Position numbers and translations under genes: made by a program. Shown in pieces: positions 1 to 9,227 of a stretch of DNA of 64,000 nucleotides (positions within the stretch are counted from its first letter, which is position 1; each line of letters starts with the position of its first letter). Under the pieces are notes generated by a model that ran no database searches, was not told the DNA's origin, and saw only the letters and a program-made list of their open reading frames with translations. Source of the DNA: Pelagomonas calceolata (Eukaryota; Sar; Pelagophyceae; Pelagomonadales; Pelagomonadaceae); contig CAKKNE010000005.1 in assembly GCA_918797485.1 (NCBI GenBank), forward strand, positions 3,968,001 through 4,032,000, read 5' to 3'.

Positions 1-4
1 CAGT

Positions 5-569
5 ATGCCCGCCCCGCGCCAGCGGATCGGGCGCGAGGGCGGCCCCGAAGTGGGCGACGACGTAAAACTCTACGCCATACAGAAGCGGAGCATGCGGGGC
101 TCGAGAAACCGGGACTACCCCGACTTCGGCGATTTCGTGATGACGGAGTCGATGGGCAAGGTGATGTGGCACTACACGTCCACGGTCCACCAGTGCTTCA
201 AGGGCGTCGGCGTCTCCGGCGTCGTCAAAGAGATTTACAGCGCCAAAATCTTCTTTGGCGAGCCGTTCCTAGGAGGGACGGTCGACGATCAGGATGGTCG
301 ATTAGTGGCGGCCGTGCGTCGGGCTCGAGCTCGACGTCGACTACTCGCGCCGCGTCGACGACGACGAGATCGACCGCATGGAGACCTACATCAGGGCATT
401 CCACGACGCGGCTGACGAGGAGCCCGCGTCGCCGTGGCAGGTCGACCCGCTCCAGACCGACGCCGACCGCGCGCTGCGAGCCGAGCTGGTCGAGGGGTTC
501 AACCCGCAGTCGCTCCGCGAAGAGTACGTCGCCATGCGGGCGGCGACGAGAGCCATCCTAGAAGTGTAA
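5..569 (+). CDS. Unknown protein, probably 5'-truncated by the window edge, at least two exons
   Basis: Two reading frames combine into one plausible protein. The first runs from the window edge to about 285, with a conserved-looking stretch around FGDFVMTESMGKVMWHY. The second runs from about 306 to the stop at 569 and continues with LELDVDYSRRVDDDEIDRMETYI. The junction is unresolved. GT at 281 and AG at 305 are phase-compatible but would make a 25-nt intron, too short to believe, so a frameshift or another splice choice is equally possible. The true N-terminus may lie outside the window. I do not recognise the family. Codon use is GC-rich like its neighbours, which supports real coding. 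Confidence 0.45.
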
Positions 570-1320
570 GTTAGTGCGCGCGCGACCGTAGCCCAGTTCG
601 CCCAGTTCGCCCAGTTTACCCAGTTTCGAGATTCCAGTTTGACGAGTTCTCCGAGTTTCCAGTTTCCAGTTTCCAGTTTTCAGTTTCCAGTTTTGCGTGT
701 GGGTTTTGCCGCCCATAACAGTCTAGCGGCGCGAACGGCCAAGCGACGTCTCGCTCGGTGCAAGCCCGACTCTCGTACGTATTACAGAGAATCAGGCCCG
801 GAAAACGCGCAAGCGACGGCTCGGCGACGGCGCGCTCCGCGTCGAGTGTCGCGGCGGGTCTTTTTTGTTGCGCCCGGCGTCGTGCTCGACGGACGTCGTG
901 CTGGCGGTGCTCCGGGCGCTCTCGTCTGTGTAATGTGTTTACCTCCTAGTATCCATACGCGCGATCTACAAACCCAAAGAAGTCACGAAGGCCTCACGTT
1001 GGCTCGGTGGCTAGGCGGTCTAGCTCTCAACAAGGCAAAGAAAGTCCCGCGGGACAGGTAAATGAACTTCGCTCACATTCGGTTTTTTGGAATCCTGGAG
1101 ACGGTTGGAAGACGACCAGGACAGATTCAGATGCGTCCGGCGGCTTGAGCCGCCGCCAGCGAAGCAACTCGGCGCCTCTCCATGGTGTAAATCGGCGGCG
1201 TTTTTGACCGTGGAAATTGCACTTAGCTGTTGCCTTATAGCAGCCATTATCCGCATACTAATCACTGCGCTCGCGCTCTGCGCTGAATCACTGGTGCTCA
1301 AAGGACGCAGCAACAACAGG
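570..1320. other. Intergenic stretch with short tandem repeats
   Basis: There is no convincing gene here. Positions 595-690 hold a degenerate short tandem repeat: units close to CCCAGTTCG pass into units close to CCAGTTT, giving a pyrimidine-rich tract just 3' of the preceding gene. The remainder, to 1320, is the presumed promoter and leader of the serine hydroxymethyltransferase gene. The small open frames in it look like chance. Confidence 0.5.
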
Positions 1321-2897
1321 ATGGCTGCTATGATTAAAAGCCACCCTGGCTTAAAGCCCCTCGAGGAGGTCGACAGCGAGATGTCTGAGCTCATCGCCCA
1401 GGAGCAGCGGCGCCAGGCATGCGCACGGCGTCCGAAACCGAAAGAGAGAGGGGGGGAGCGCGCCGAGTCGGGACGCGTCGACGCGCCGTCTTCCCGGTGA
1501 CCACGTCTGCTCGATGGCGCGACGGCGCTCGGTCGGCGGCGCGTCCCAGCTTCCACGCCATCGCCGCGACCGCGTCTCTCAAAACACAGTTCACGTCCAT
1601 CGAGCTCATCGCGTCGGAGAACTTCGCCAGTAGAGCCATCATGGACTGCCTCGGTTCCTGCCTCACGAACAAGTACGCCGAGGGCCTCCCCGGCAAGCGC
1701 TATTATGGAGGCAACGAGGTCATCGACCAGATCGAGAACCTCTGCAAGAGCCGCGCGCTCGAGGCGTACCGATTGTCCCCGGACGAGTGGGGCGTCAACG
1801 TGCAGCCCTACTCCGGCTCGCCGGCGAACTTCGCCGTCTATACCGGATTATTGAGCCCGCACGCGCGCATCATGGGCCTCGACCTGCCGAGCGGCGGTCA
1901 TTTAACCCACGGCTTTTATACCCTCGACAAGAAGACCATGAGCCGCAAGCCCGTCTCTGCGACTTCCGTCTACTTTGAAAGCTTACCGTACCGCGTGCAC
2001 CCCGAGACGGGCCTCATCGACTTCGACGAGCTCGCGAAGACGGCGGGCGTCTTCAAGCCCGCGCTGATCGTCTGCGGCGGGTCGGCGTACCCTCGGGACT
2101 GGGACTATGCCAAATTCCGGGAAATCGCCGACGCGAACGGGTCGCTGCTGATGATGGACATGGCCCACATTAGTGGATTGGTGGCCGCCCAGGAGGCCGC
2201 GGACCCCTTCAAGTACTGCGACATCGTCACGACGACGACGCACAAATCATTGAGAGGCCCTCGGTCGGGCATCATCTTCTTCCGCAAGGACGCTAGGGGC
2301 TTCGAGGACAAGATCAACAACGCCGTCTTCCCGGCGCTGCAGGGCGGGCCCCACGAGCACCAGATCGCCGGCGTCGCGGTGCAGCTTCGCGAAACCACCA
2401 AACCTGAATTCAAGGGCTACATCCAGCAGGTCAAGGCGAACATCAAAGCTCTTGGAGCTAGATTAACTTCATATGGCTACAAGTTGGCGACAGGAGGTAC
2501 GGACAACCACCTCGTGTTGTGGGACCTCAAGCCCGAGGGCGTCACCGGCTCGAAGATCGAGAAGATCTGCGACGTCTGCCAGATCACGCTGAACAAGAAC
2601 GCCGTGCCGGGCGACGTTTCCGCGCTCTCGCCGGGCGGTGTTAGAATTGGTGCCCCCGCGATGACCACGCGAGGCCTCAAGGAAGCCGACTTCGAGGCCG
2701 TGGCCGACATGCTCCACGAGGCCGTCCAGCTCGCCAAAACCATCCAAGCATCCGCGCCGGACAAGAAGCTCGTCACGTTCTCCAAATTGTTGGACGGCCA
2801 CGCCGGTGTGGATTCATTACGCACGAAGGTCAAGGCCTTCGCGGCGTCGTACGGCATGCCGGGCAAGCCCTTCGGCAAGTACAACCCCGAGCCCTGA
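1321..2897 (+). CDS. SHMT: Serine hydroxymethyltransferase
   Basis: PLP enzyme that interconverts serine plus tetrahydrofolate with glycine plus methylene-tetrahydrofolate. Exons are 1321..1416 and 1590..2897 (467 aa, normal for the eukaryotic enzyme). The join rebuilds the diagnostic N-terminal sequence [17 protein letters not shown]. The PLP lysine lies in [14 protein letters not shown] near 2240, and [14 protein letters not shown] and the C-terminal [16 protein letters not shown] are intact. The start at 1321 gives [11 protein letters not shown] and fits the short N-terminus of a cytosolic form; no clear targeting peptide is seen. The intron appears to use a GC donor at 1417 with CACAG at 1589. 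Its body resembles a decayed introner core (TCGATGGCG and CCACGCCATCG). The neighbour on the other strand is a serine acetyltransferase, another serine-using enzyme. Confidence 0.93.
1417..1589 (+). other. GC-AG intron of SHMT, probable decayed introner
   Basis: The 173-nt intron is placed by protein conservation: the frame is 0 on both sides and the family motif is rebuilt exactly. The donor reads CAG|GCATGC and the acceptor CACAG|TTC. No GT donor fits the conserved residues. Inside are TCGATGGCGCG and CCACGCCATCGCCGCGAC, the two arms of the core palindrome seen in the introners elsewhere in this window, but no intact terminal repeats. Confidence 0.6.
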
Positions 2898-3076
2898 GCT
2901 TTGAACATACGGTTGGCCCCCGCCCGTGGTCGCGGCCGGGCGCCCCTCTGCACATTTAGTCCTCCTGGATATAGTAGTGGACCGTCTCCTAGTTTCTCTC
3001 GCCGCGGGGCGTGGGGGAATCAGCTGTCGTCGCGTCGACGGCGTGAAGGGTGAGACTTCAGACACTCATCATGATA

Positions 3077-3877
3077 TTACGACTTCTTCCCGCGGGGCGC
3101 CAGCACCTTGTTGCTCATGAAGCCCGTGTCGATGACCGTCGCGCCGGCCTCGACGTCCTTGGTCACCATGGCGCCGGTGCCGATGGTTGCGCCGTCGCCG
3201 ACGGTGATCGGTCCGAGCACGTTGGCGCCGTTGCCCAGCGTGCAGCCGCTGCCGACGTGCGGGTGCCGTCGGCCGTTCTTCGTTTTGCCCGTCGCTCTTA
3301 GGGTGACCCCGTGCAGAATGTAGCAGTCGTCGCCGACCGCGGCCTGCTCGCCGATGACGACGCCGGTAGCGTGGTCGATAAACACGCCGGAACCCACGGT
3401 CGCGCCGGGATGGATATCGACACCAGTCGCCGCCGACGCGGCGCCCTGCAGTAGCAGTGCGAGTTGCCCCGCGCCCGGGTCCTCGTTCCTGGACGACCAG
3501 AGACTGCTCGCGGCGCGGTGCGCCGCCAAGGCCAAAAATCCCTTGAAATGCAGGAACACCGTCAGCAACTCCGGCGCCGCGGGATCGCCCTCGACGACCG
3601 CATTCAGATCTCGCGCGAGCAAGGTCTCGTCGAGGCGGTCTTCGAGCACCAGCATGAGCTTCTCGCCATCGAGCGCGCCGCCGAGCCGCTCGGTGAGGAG
3701 CGCTGCCGTTGCCGGCGCCAGTGAAGCGTGCGAGCCAATGGCTTCATTGAGGTACGGCCGCAGCAGCGCCGACAACGGACTGGTTGCCGCGACCGACGCC
3801 TGCTGCTTGATGGAGTGCCATACCTCGTTGGGTTGCAATGCAGCCGCGGCGACGGCGTGCAGGAGGACAGCTCTCAT
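3077..3877 (-). CDS. SAT: Serine O-acetyltransferase, copy 1
   Basis: CysE-type enzyme making O-acetylserine, the carbon skeleton for cysteine. It has 266 aa. An alpha-helical N-terminal domain precedes a left-handed beta-helix of hexapeptide repeats, with the hallmark run HPGATVGSGVFIDHATG and then VVIGEQAAVGDDCYILHGVTL. The catalytic His of DHATG is present. The first 20 residues (MRAVLLHAVAAAALQ) look like a signal or transit sequence, so a plastid or mitochondrial location is possible. It is single-exon, unlike the second copy at 50667..51623, which carries an introner in the DHATG-VVIGE segment. It converges on SHMT, and a CTAGTGT-type motif lies 107 bp upstream of its start. Confidence 0.92.
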   Translation of the reverse strand: MRAVLLHAVAAAALQPNEVWHSIKQQASVAATSPLSALLRPYLNEAIGSHASLAPATAALLTERLGGALDGEKLMLVLEDRLDETLLARDLNAVVEGDPAAPELLTVFLHFKGFLALAAHRAASSLWSSRNEDPGAGQLALLLQGAASAATGVDIHPGATVGSGVFIDHATGVVIGEQAAVGDDCYILHGVTLRATGKTKNGRRHPHVGSGCTLGNGANVLGPITVGDGATIGTGAMVTKDVEAGATVIDTGFMSNKVLAPRGKKS

Positions 3878-3983
3878 TATGCAATGCAGCGCGCTGATTT
3901 AATGCATTTTATGACAAAAACTGGACAAATGCGGGTGGGACAAAGGCTTGGCTCTCATACAAAGGGCAATGCTCTCTGGCATC

Positions 3984-4006
3984 CTAGTGTCTTACAGGCC
4001 GCTAGC
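3984..4006. promoter_or_regulatory. Dispersed GCTAG palindromic motif, copy 1
   Basis: Begins CTAGTGTCTTACAGG and ends CCGCTAGC, on the reverse orientation of the window consensus (GCTAGCGGC, three variable bases, TAAGACACTAGC). It lies 107 bp upstream of the serine acetyltransferase start. The copies recur between or upstream of gene starts across the window, which argues for a cis-regulatory site or a very short mobile remnant. Confidence 0.6.
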
Positions 4007-4084
4007 ACGATTTTCCAGCGCTGGCCAGCCAGTTCGACGTCGAAGCGTTTGCTCAAGGTGAAGCCCATTGTCGGCCCTTCATTA

Positions 4085-4324
4085 ATGCAAGTTTTGTTGG
4101 GCCTCGAGTCGCGCGCGCGAGTTTCGAGCGGTCGGCGCGCGGACGACTCCTTCTGGAGTAACGCGGCGTTCTGTAGGAACGTCGTGGGCTGCCTCTACCG
4201 AGCCGACGTCGAAGCGTACGTGAGCGCCTGCCGGGCGCCGGCGTTGGGGACCTGCGCGGCCTTCCGTTCCGCCTGCGAGGTGCAGCTCGGGCGGCTCCGG
4301 GACGTGTGCGGGCTGGACGTTTGA
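4085..4324 (+). CDS. Possible small Cys-rich protein
   Basis: A 79-aa open frame with GC-rich codon use and seven cysteines: a CX5C pair, then ACRAPALGTC, then two more. The frame is open further upstream, but that part overlaps the dispersed motif and the serine acetyltransferase promoter, so I start at the ATG at 4085. No family is recognised. The frame on the other strand is less convincing. It could instead be the last exon of a longer gene or a non-coding region. Confidence 0.25.
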   Translation: MQVLLGLESRARVSSGRRADDSFWSNAAFCRNVVGCLYRADVEAYVSACRAPALGTCAAFRSACEVQLGRLRDVCGLDV

Positions 4325-4406
4325 GCGCACGTCCCCCACCCCTCCCGGACGTAAATATTCACCTTCCTGTGAGGGACTCAGTGCAATGTCCTAGTATCCT
4401 TAGCAA

Positions 4407-6866
4407 CTAGCCCACCTCCATGGGATCCGCCGTCAGCTCCCTCAACATAAAATAGGCCTGCTGCGACCGCACCTCCATGTCCTTCAGTTTGTCGACGTCG
4501 CCCGCGATGTTCGCCAGCCGCGCCGTCCGAGCTTTATCTTCTTCCTCCGTACCCTCGCGCACCTCGCCGAAGACCACGTCTCGCAATTCCGGCGGCAACG
4601 TTAAATCCTGAGCGTCCATGCGCGGCACCTGTTGACCCAACTTCGCCTCGACGCCCTTCAGCAACTCGGGTTCGTCGTACCAGACGCAGTTGCCGCCCTT
4701 CTCAAATTCGCGCGTGTCTTTTTGCGGCGGCTTCTTGCCCCGCTGGCAGAACCAGACCTTCTCTTTTACGGTAGAGACGAGAGACACGGCCAATCCGACC
4801 TTGTCGGCTCGCCCAACTCGACCAATCCTATGAACATAATTCTCGGCAACATCAGGCAAAGTCACGTTGACCACGCAAGGCAATCCAACAACATCAATAC
4901 CCCTAGCTGCCACATCGGTCGCGATCAAAATCTTCACGTCTCCCGCCTTGAAGGCCTCGAGGTTCCTCCGCCGCTCGTGCATCGAGCGCATGCCAGCTAA
5001 CACGCAACACGCGTAGGGCGACTCTTTCCCCGACTCCTTCCTTCCTCTGAAACCACCACTACCGCCGATCTTGTTCAGGTACTTTTCAAATAGGTCGCAG
5101 TCGAGGTTCGTCCGACAGAACACCAAACACTGCTCCATCTTGAGGGAATCGAACAATTTGACAAACAAAGCCGGTTTGGCGAGCTTCACGACCTCTGATG
5201 AATCTTCTTGCGAGGTCTCCAACACGGCCTTGACGTCGCCCTTGAGCAGTGACGGCGCCTCAAATTTATCTAAATCACCCTTGCGGTGGACACTATCAGT
5301 AGTAACACGTTTGTCGTCATCTAGAGACTGCTTGGCTAGTTCTCGAATATCGAGGGACGACGGATCCACAGGTACCACTAAATGCTTCACAGAGTCAGGT
5401 AAGTGCTTCTCGCCCTTCAAATCGACCCACGTCGGGTTGTCGCAGACCTTTCTTGACAACTCCTTGATGGCTTCCGAGTGCAAAGTAGCGGAGAAGAAGG
5501 CCACCTGCAGCCGCCGGTCGCGCGCCGTCGCCGACGCGCCCTTCGGCAATTTCTCGAAGATCTTGAGGCACGTCGCGACGTCGTCCGTCTCGATGAACCG
5601 GTCCGCCTCGTCCAGCGTGAAGAAGCGGCAGGCGTCGACGTCCATGATGCCTCGCTTCACCAAGTCCCAGACCTTGAGAGGCGTGCCCGTCACGATATCC
5701 ACATCTCCATTCCTGAGAGCTTGTTCGGCTTCTTTTGTATTTATACCGCCGATCAGCAGCGCGCATTTGATGTGCGGGTCTTGCAAATAACGAGCATACG
5801 ACTCAATGCAGTCGTGGGTCTGCTCCGCCAGGTCCCGAGCCGGTTCGAGGATGATGGCCGATACCGACCGGCCACTTTTCTGGCGTTTTTTGGTTGACTC
5901 GTACTCGTTCTGGTCCTTACGAAGGCCCGCTTGCAGCTGGGGGCACGCCGCTACGGATACAAACCCTTCTTTCGGGAACTTCAGCTCCGAAAATGATACA
6001 GCCAGCTGCGCGTTCCGCATCGCGACCGCCGGGAAGAGAGCTACACCTTGTAAAGCTGGCGGTAACGGTGCGAAGGCATTGCCAAACGACTTCCCGTTGA
6101 CGTCGAAGCCGCAACTACCCCCTTCGACGTCGAGGTCGAGCCAGCACCTGCGCGGAGCAGCGGTCGCTCGACTCGGTCCGAATGGCCTCAAATTCGAAAA
6201 AGAAACCACCCACTTCATGGTGAGATGGACACGAGTCGCATCGATGGCGTGAAGGCGCCTCCACACGACGGGACGCCGAGATACGCACGTCACGACGTCG
6301 CCTTTGCCGTATTTCGTACCGTAGTCGTCGAACTGGCGGTTGTGACTTTTCTTGGCCGTCGCGCCGAAGCCCAGGCCGTTCTTGTCCGTGCCTAAGTCTA
6401 ACGAGGCCGCTTGGGTTGACCAGCCCGCCCTGCATAGTCCTTCGTCCTCCACACAGATCTCGAAGGCGTACTTGCCACTCTTGGCGGCAATTCCTTGCGA
6501 GCAGCGGCCGCCGGACCACCTTTCTGAACGCGACTGGCACCGGTCATTGTCTACGGCTAAAGTAGCGTCGCGGTCTTGTGTAGATAATGCAGGAGGGCCC
6601 GTCGGCGGCGGCGGCGCCTCTGGTGCCTCCTCGACCGCTGCGGGCGCCTCGGGCTCCTTGAGCTTCTCGTGCACCAGTTCTAAGATAGGTAACGAGAAGG
6701 CCGCCGTCTTGCCGCTGCCCGTCGGCGCGGCGACCATGACGTCGCCGCCGCCCAGGATCAGCGGGATGGCCTCGTCCTGGACTTCCGTCGGGAGCGTGTA
6801 GCCCACGTCATAAATGCCTCGCTGCAGCTCCGGGCTCAGGCCCATGGCCTCGAAGCCGCCGGACAT
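4407..6866 (-). CDS. DDX1: ATP-dependent RNA helicase DDX1, with SPRY insert
   Basis: DEAD-box helicase whose SPRY domain is inserted inside helicase domain 1, the arrangement diagnostic of DDX1 (RNA processing, tRNA ligase complex, DNA-break RNA clearance). Motifs in order: Q-motif region GYTLPTEVQDEAI, Walker A APTGSGKT, the SPRY insert at roughly residues 105-290, DEAD in TLDEADRF, SAT in FFSATLHSEAI, then ARGIDVVGLP and HRIGRVGRAD. The uninterrupted frame is 819 codons, but 6148..6288 is better read as a 141-nt intron (donor GTGCGT, acceptor CGCGCAG). Its removal rebuilds the SPRY sequence GDVVTC-WLDLDVEGG and gives 772 aa. Exons are 6866..6289 and 6147..4407. The gene diverges from the IQ/CaaX protein gene, with a shared 480-bp promoter. 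Confidence 0.93.
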   Translation of the reverse strand: MSGGFEAMGLSPELQRGIYDVGYTLPTEVQDEAIPLILGGGDVMVAAPTGSGKTAAFSLPILELVHEKLKEPEAPAAVEEAPEAPPPPTGPPALSTQDRDATLAVDNDRCQSRSERWSGGRCSQGIAAKSGKYAFEICVEDEGLCRAGWSTQAASLDLGTDKNGLGFGATAKKSHNRQFDDYGTKYGKGDVVTCVSRRPVVWRRLHAIDATRVHLTMKWVVSFSNLRPFGPSRATAAPRRCWLDLDVEGGSCGFDVNGKSFGNAFAPLPPALQGVALFPAVAMRNAQLAVSFSELKFPKEGFVSVAACPQLQAGLRKDQNEYESTKKRQKSGRSVSAIILEPARDLAEQTHDCIESYARYLQDPHIKCALLIGGINTKEAEQALRNGDVDIVTGTPLKVWDLVKRGIMDVDACRFFTLDEADRFIETDDVATCLKIFEKLPKGASATARDRRLQVAFFSATLHSEAIKELSRKVCDNPTWVDLKGEKHLPDSVKHLVVPVDPSSLDIRELAKQSLDDDKRVTTDSVHRKGDLDKFEAPSLLKGDVKAVLETSQEDSSEVVKLAKPALFVKLFDSLKMEQCLVFCRTNLDCDLFEKYLNKIGGSGGFRGRKESGKESPYACCVLAGMRSMHERRRNLEAFKAGDVKILIATDVAARGIDVVGLPCVVNVTLPDVAENYVHRIGRVGRADKVGLAVSLVSTVKEKVWFCQRGKKPPQKDTREFEKGGNCVWYDEPELLKGVEAKLGQQVPRMDAQDLTLPPELRDVVFGEVREGTEEEDKARTARLANIAGDVDKLKDMEVRSQQAYFMLRELTADPMEVG
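6148..6288 (-). other. In-frame intron in DDX1 with introner core
   Basis: 141 nt (47 codons), with no stop codon in the host frame, so it is invisible to simple ORF calling. GTGCGT at the 5' end and CGCGCAG at the 3' end are good splice sites, and the flanking SPRY sequence aligns only when it is removed. It carries CACGCCATCGATGCGAC, one arm of the shared introner core, but no intact termini. Confidence 0.75.
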
Positions 6867-7047
6867 GGTCGCTCGGGAGCTTGTGCAGCTGTGCTCTCGC
6901 TCGCTCTAGGTGCACTGCGGCTCAGCGGCTGGCGGCGGCAGCGTGGTGTGGCAGTTCTTGTGAGTCACTAGCGCTGCTCAGCGAGTGTTCAACGACCACT
7001 GCGCACGAGTATCGAGGCTTCGCCGCTTGCTCGAGCTTCGAGTGATT

Positions 7048-7071
7048 CCTAGTGTGTCTATGAACGCTAGC
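7048..7071. promoter_or_regulatory. Dispersed GCTAG motif, variant copy between divergent genes
   Basis: Reads CTAGTGTGTCTATG and then ACGCTAGC. It lies 182 bp upstream of the DDX1 start and 278 bp upstream of the IQ/CaaX protein start. It preserves both GCTAG half-sites but has a diverged middle. The rest of the 6867-7348 divergent promoter shows nothing else I can name. Confidence 0.45.
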
Positions 7072-7348
7072 CGCTGCGTTTTGGCGTTGGCGTTGTCGCA
7101 AACGGCCCAAATTCCCGGTAAGAAGGGCAGTGCTCGCCGGCCTGACCACGTCGGGGACTGAACAGGCTCCCCACGCCATCGACGCGACGGCGTGCGGCTC
7201 CGAGGAGGGAGTGCGCTGCCTAGGCCATTAGGCTGCCCACACCATCCCACCTGCCGCTAGAGGCGGGGCTCCTCATTCATACCAGGGAGGGAGGTTTGCC
7301 GACGACAAGCCAGCCGACGCGGGGCAGCCCCAGAGACCAAACGCGACC

Positions 7349-9001
7349 ATGGCCGAGGTGCGCTGGGACGGCTACGAAGGCATCTACGCCGACCGCGCGG
7401 CGGACCCGCTCTTCAGCCCACGAATAATCGGCACGACGGCGGACCCCGACGACCGCGTGAAGGCGCCGCCCGGCTCATTACCGGCACAGCTCACCGTCGA
7501 CCCCCTCGCGTTCTACCGCGTCACACCATCTGTCAATGAGCCCCGGGAGGACGCCGTCTCCATTGATACTCATAGGAGGGATGAACTCGTCAACGACCCG
7601 GCGTTCTTCCGGCGCGGCATCTTCGCGAAACGAAGTCCTGTGAAAAAAACACCCGACGCCGCACTGATGCAGAAAGCCGTGGTCCTCCAGGCGCGCTGGC
7701 GCGGCGTGGCCTCCAGGCGCGCACTGGCGAATGAAGAGGACGCGAGCGTCGACCGGGCAATCCAAGAGCGCATTCTGAAGCTCATGCGTAATGATGAAGA
7801 CGCGAGCACGAATACGAACCAAACAGTGGAAGCGTTCATGCGCACGCCGGTGTCGACGTGGGTCGACGACAGCGACGCCGCGACGGTCGAGACGGCGACG
7901 GCTCGGACGGCCGAGCCGTCGGTCGACGATCCGTCGATCACGACCTCCCGGAAGGGCGAGATTTTGAGGAGGGCGCTCGTCACGGGTGAACCTATAAGTT
8001 GCGCGGGCCCGGTCCATCTCAATCTGGTGATAGCGTCGGGCAAGCGAAGGGGCCTCGTCGTCGACCATCGAGGCGGCGACGCGGTCACGCGGGAGTGCTG
8101 CTGCTTCCTGCCCTGGGTGCCGTGGCAGCCTTGGCTCCTCTGCGCGTGTTCGGATGTTGTTAGGGTGGGCGGCACCCGCACCTCATTCTTGTGCTGTAGC
8201 TACTCCGACGTCGTCAAGGCGAAGTACTACCCCTCCTCGAAGGCAATTAAAATAGAGGGCTGCCTGAGCTGCTGCGTCCCGCACCCGTTCGGCCAGCACC
8301 TCCACGTGCCCCGGGGCATTTATGGAGTGGACGCGCCGGTGGCGTCCTTTGGGTGCCTGTGCCCCGTGTTTAGGGGGAGGGAGCGCTTCGATCTTTATGA
8401 TGACGGCACGATCCGGCCGGCGCCGCGGCCGGATCTGGTCGTGGGGCGGCGGCACGTCGTCCGCGACAATAGATTATGTCTGGTACGGCATTCAGACGTC
8501 CACCGGCGCCTGGTCTTCAGCGACGTCCTGCGCCAGGCGAAGGCGGGAGGCGGGAAGTGCGTCTGCCCGCGGTGTCGTCGCAAGTGGTGCGGCTGCTGCC
8601 GGCGGTCTTCGTCGAAGCCCGTCGAGCCGGTGCGTGTCAGATTAAAACCTCTGGACGGCGTCTGCCGCTGCCACAAGGCCGCGCAGCGGTCACGTATGTG
8701 CCGGCGCGATGGCACGTGCGCGATCTGCGGCCGGCGGCGCGGCGCGAATAAAGTGAAGGCACCGACGGCGACGACGGCGGGCCAGGACACCTCCATCACC
8801 CCCGCAGAGCGTCAAAAAATAGAGCAGCAGAAGGAACGGGCCGCGCAGCTCGCGCGCCAGGAGGAGGCCCAGATCGACGCGTTCGTCCTTGGTGTTTTAG
8901 GGGAGAAGCGAGGTGCGGCGGCGCTGCGGCGAGAGAAGCTCAAGCCGAAGAACGAGGGGCTCCAGGGCAAGACGCCGGAGGCCGGTTGTGTCGTAATGTG
9001 A
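7349..9001 (+). CDS. IQ-motif, Cys-rich protein ending in a CaaX box
   Basis: 550 aa, single exon, family not recognised. An IQ motif (MQKAVVLQARWRGVASRRAL, residues about 109-128) predicts calmodulin binding. Residues about 245-345 form a Cys-rich module with paired cysteines (ECCCFLPW, LLCACSDV, SFLCCSYSDV, GCLSCC). A second cluster at about 400-470 has CxxC-type pairs (KCVCPRCRRKWCGCC, VCRCH, CAICGRR) that could bind zinc. A basic, Gln/Glu-rich helix follows. The protein ends EAGCVVM-stop, a CaaX box whose final Met predicts farnesylation, so membrane attachment is likely. The Cys modules have double-Cys spacing that could also fit palmitoylated (PLAC8-like) proteins; I could not decide. 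Confidence 0.75.
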   Translation: MAEVRWDGYEGIYADRAADPLFSPRIIGTTADPDDRVKAPPGSLPAQLTVDPLAFYRVTPSVNEPREDAVSIDTHRRDELVNDPAFFRRGIFAKRSPVKKTPDAALMQKAVVLQARWRGVASRRALANEEDASVDRAIQERILKLMRNDEDASTNTNQTVEAFMRTPVSTWVDDSDAATVETATARTAEPSVDDPSITTSRKGEILRRALVTGEPISCAGPVHLNLVIASGKRRGLVVDHRGGDAVTRECCCFLPWVPWQPWLLCACSDVVRVGGTRTSFLCCSYSDVVKAKYYPSSKAIKIEGCLSCCVPHPFGQHLHVPRGIYGVDAPVASFGCLCPVFRGRERFDLYDDGTIRPAPRPDLVVGRRHVVRDNRLCLVRHSDVHRRLVFSDVLRQAKAGGGKCVCPRCRRKWCGCCRRSSSKPVEPVRVRLKPLDGVCRCHKAAQRSRMCRRDGTCAICGRRRGANKVKAPTATTAGQDTSITPAERQKIEQQKERAAQLARQEEAQIDAFVLGVLGEKRGAAALRREKLKPKNEGLQGKTPEAGCVVM

Positions 9002-9227
9002 TTTTTGTCTATTTTTTCGACGCGGTGTCTCGCTTCTATCGCGTTTAGACCACGTCTCCCGAGCCGCTGACTTTGCGACGTATTCGGATTTACCCGGGTT
9101 TCTCGGCGGGGGTGTCTGTCGTGGTCTATACTCGAGAGGTCTCGCTCTAGAGTCTCTAGAGAACCTCCCGGCGACCCGCACCTCTGGTTTTAGTTGTTAT
9201 TACCCACAGACTCGTAAAGGACGGCCC

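Noticed and set aside
281-305. 25-nt GT...AG segment that would join the two frames of the first gene
   Set aside because: Phase fits, but an intron of 25 nt is below any known spliceosomal limit I would accept. An indel or other junction is as likely.
595-690. CCAGTTT-type repeats as a CRISPR-like array
   Set aside because: Units are short, degenerate and have no spacers; simple low-complexity sequence in a eukaryote.
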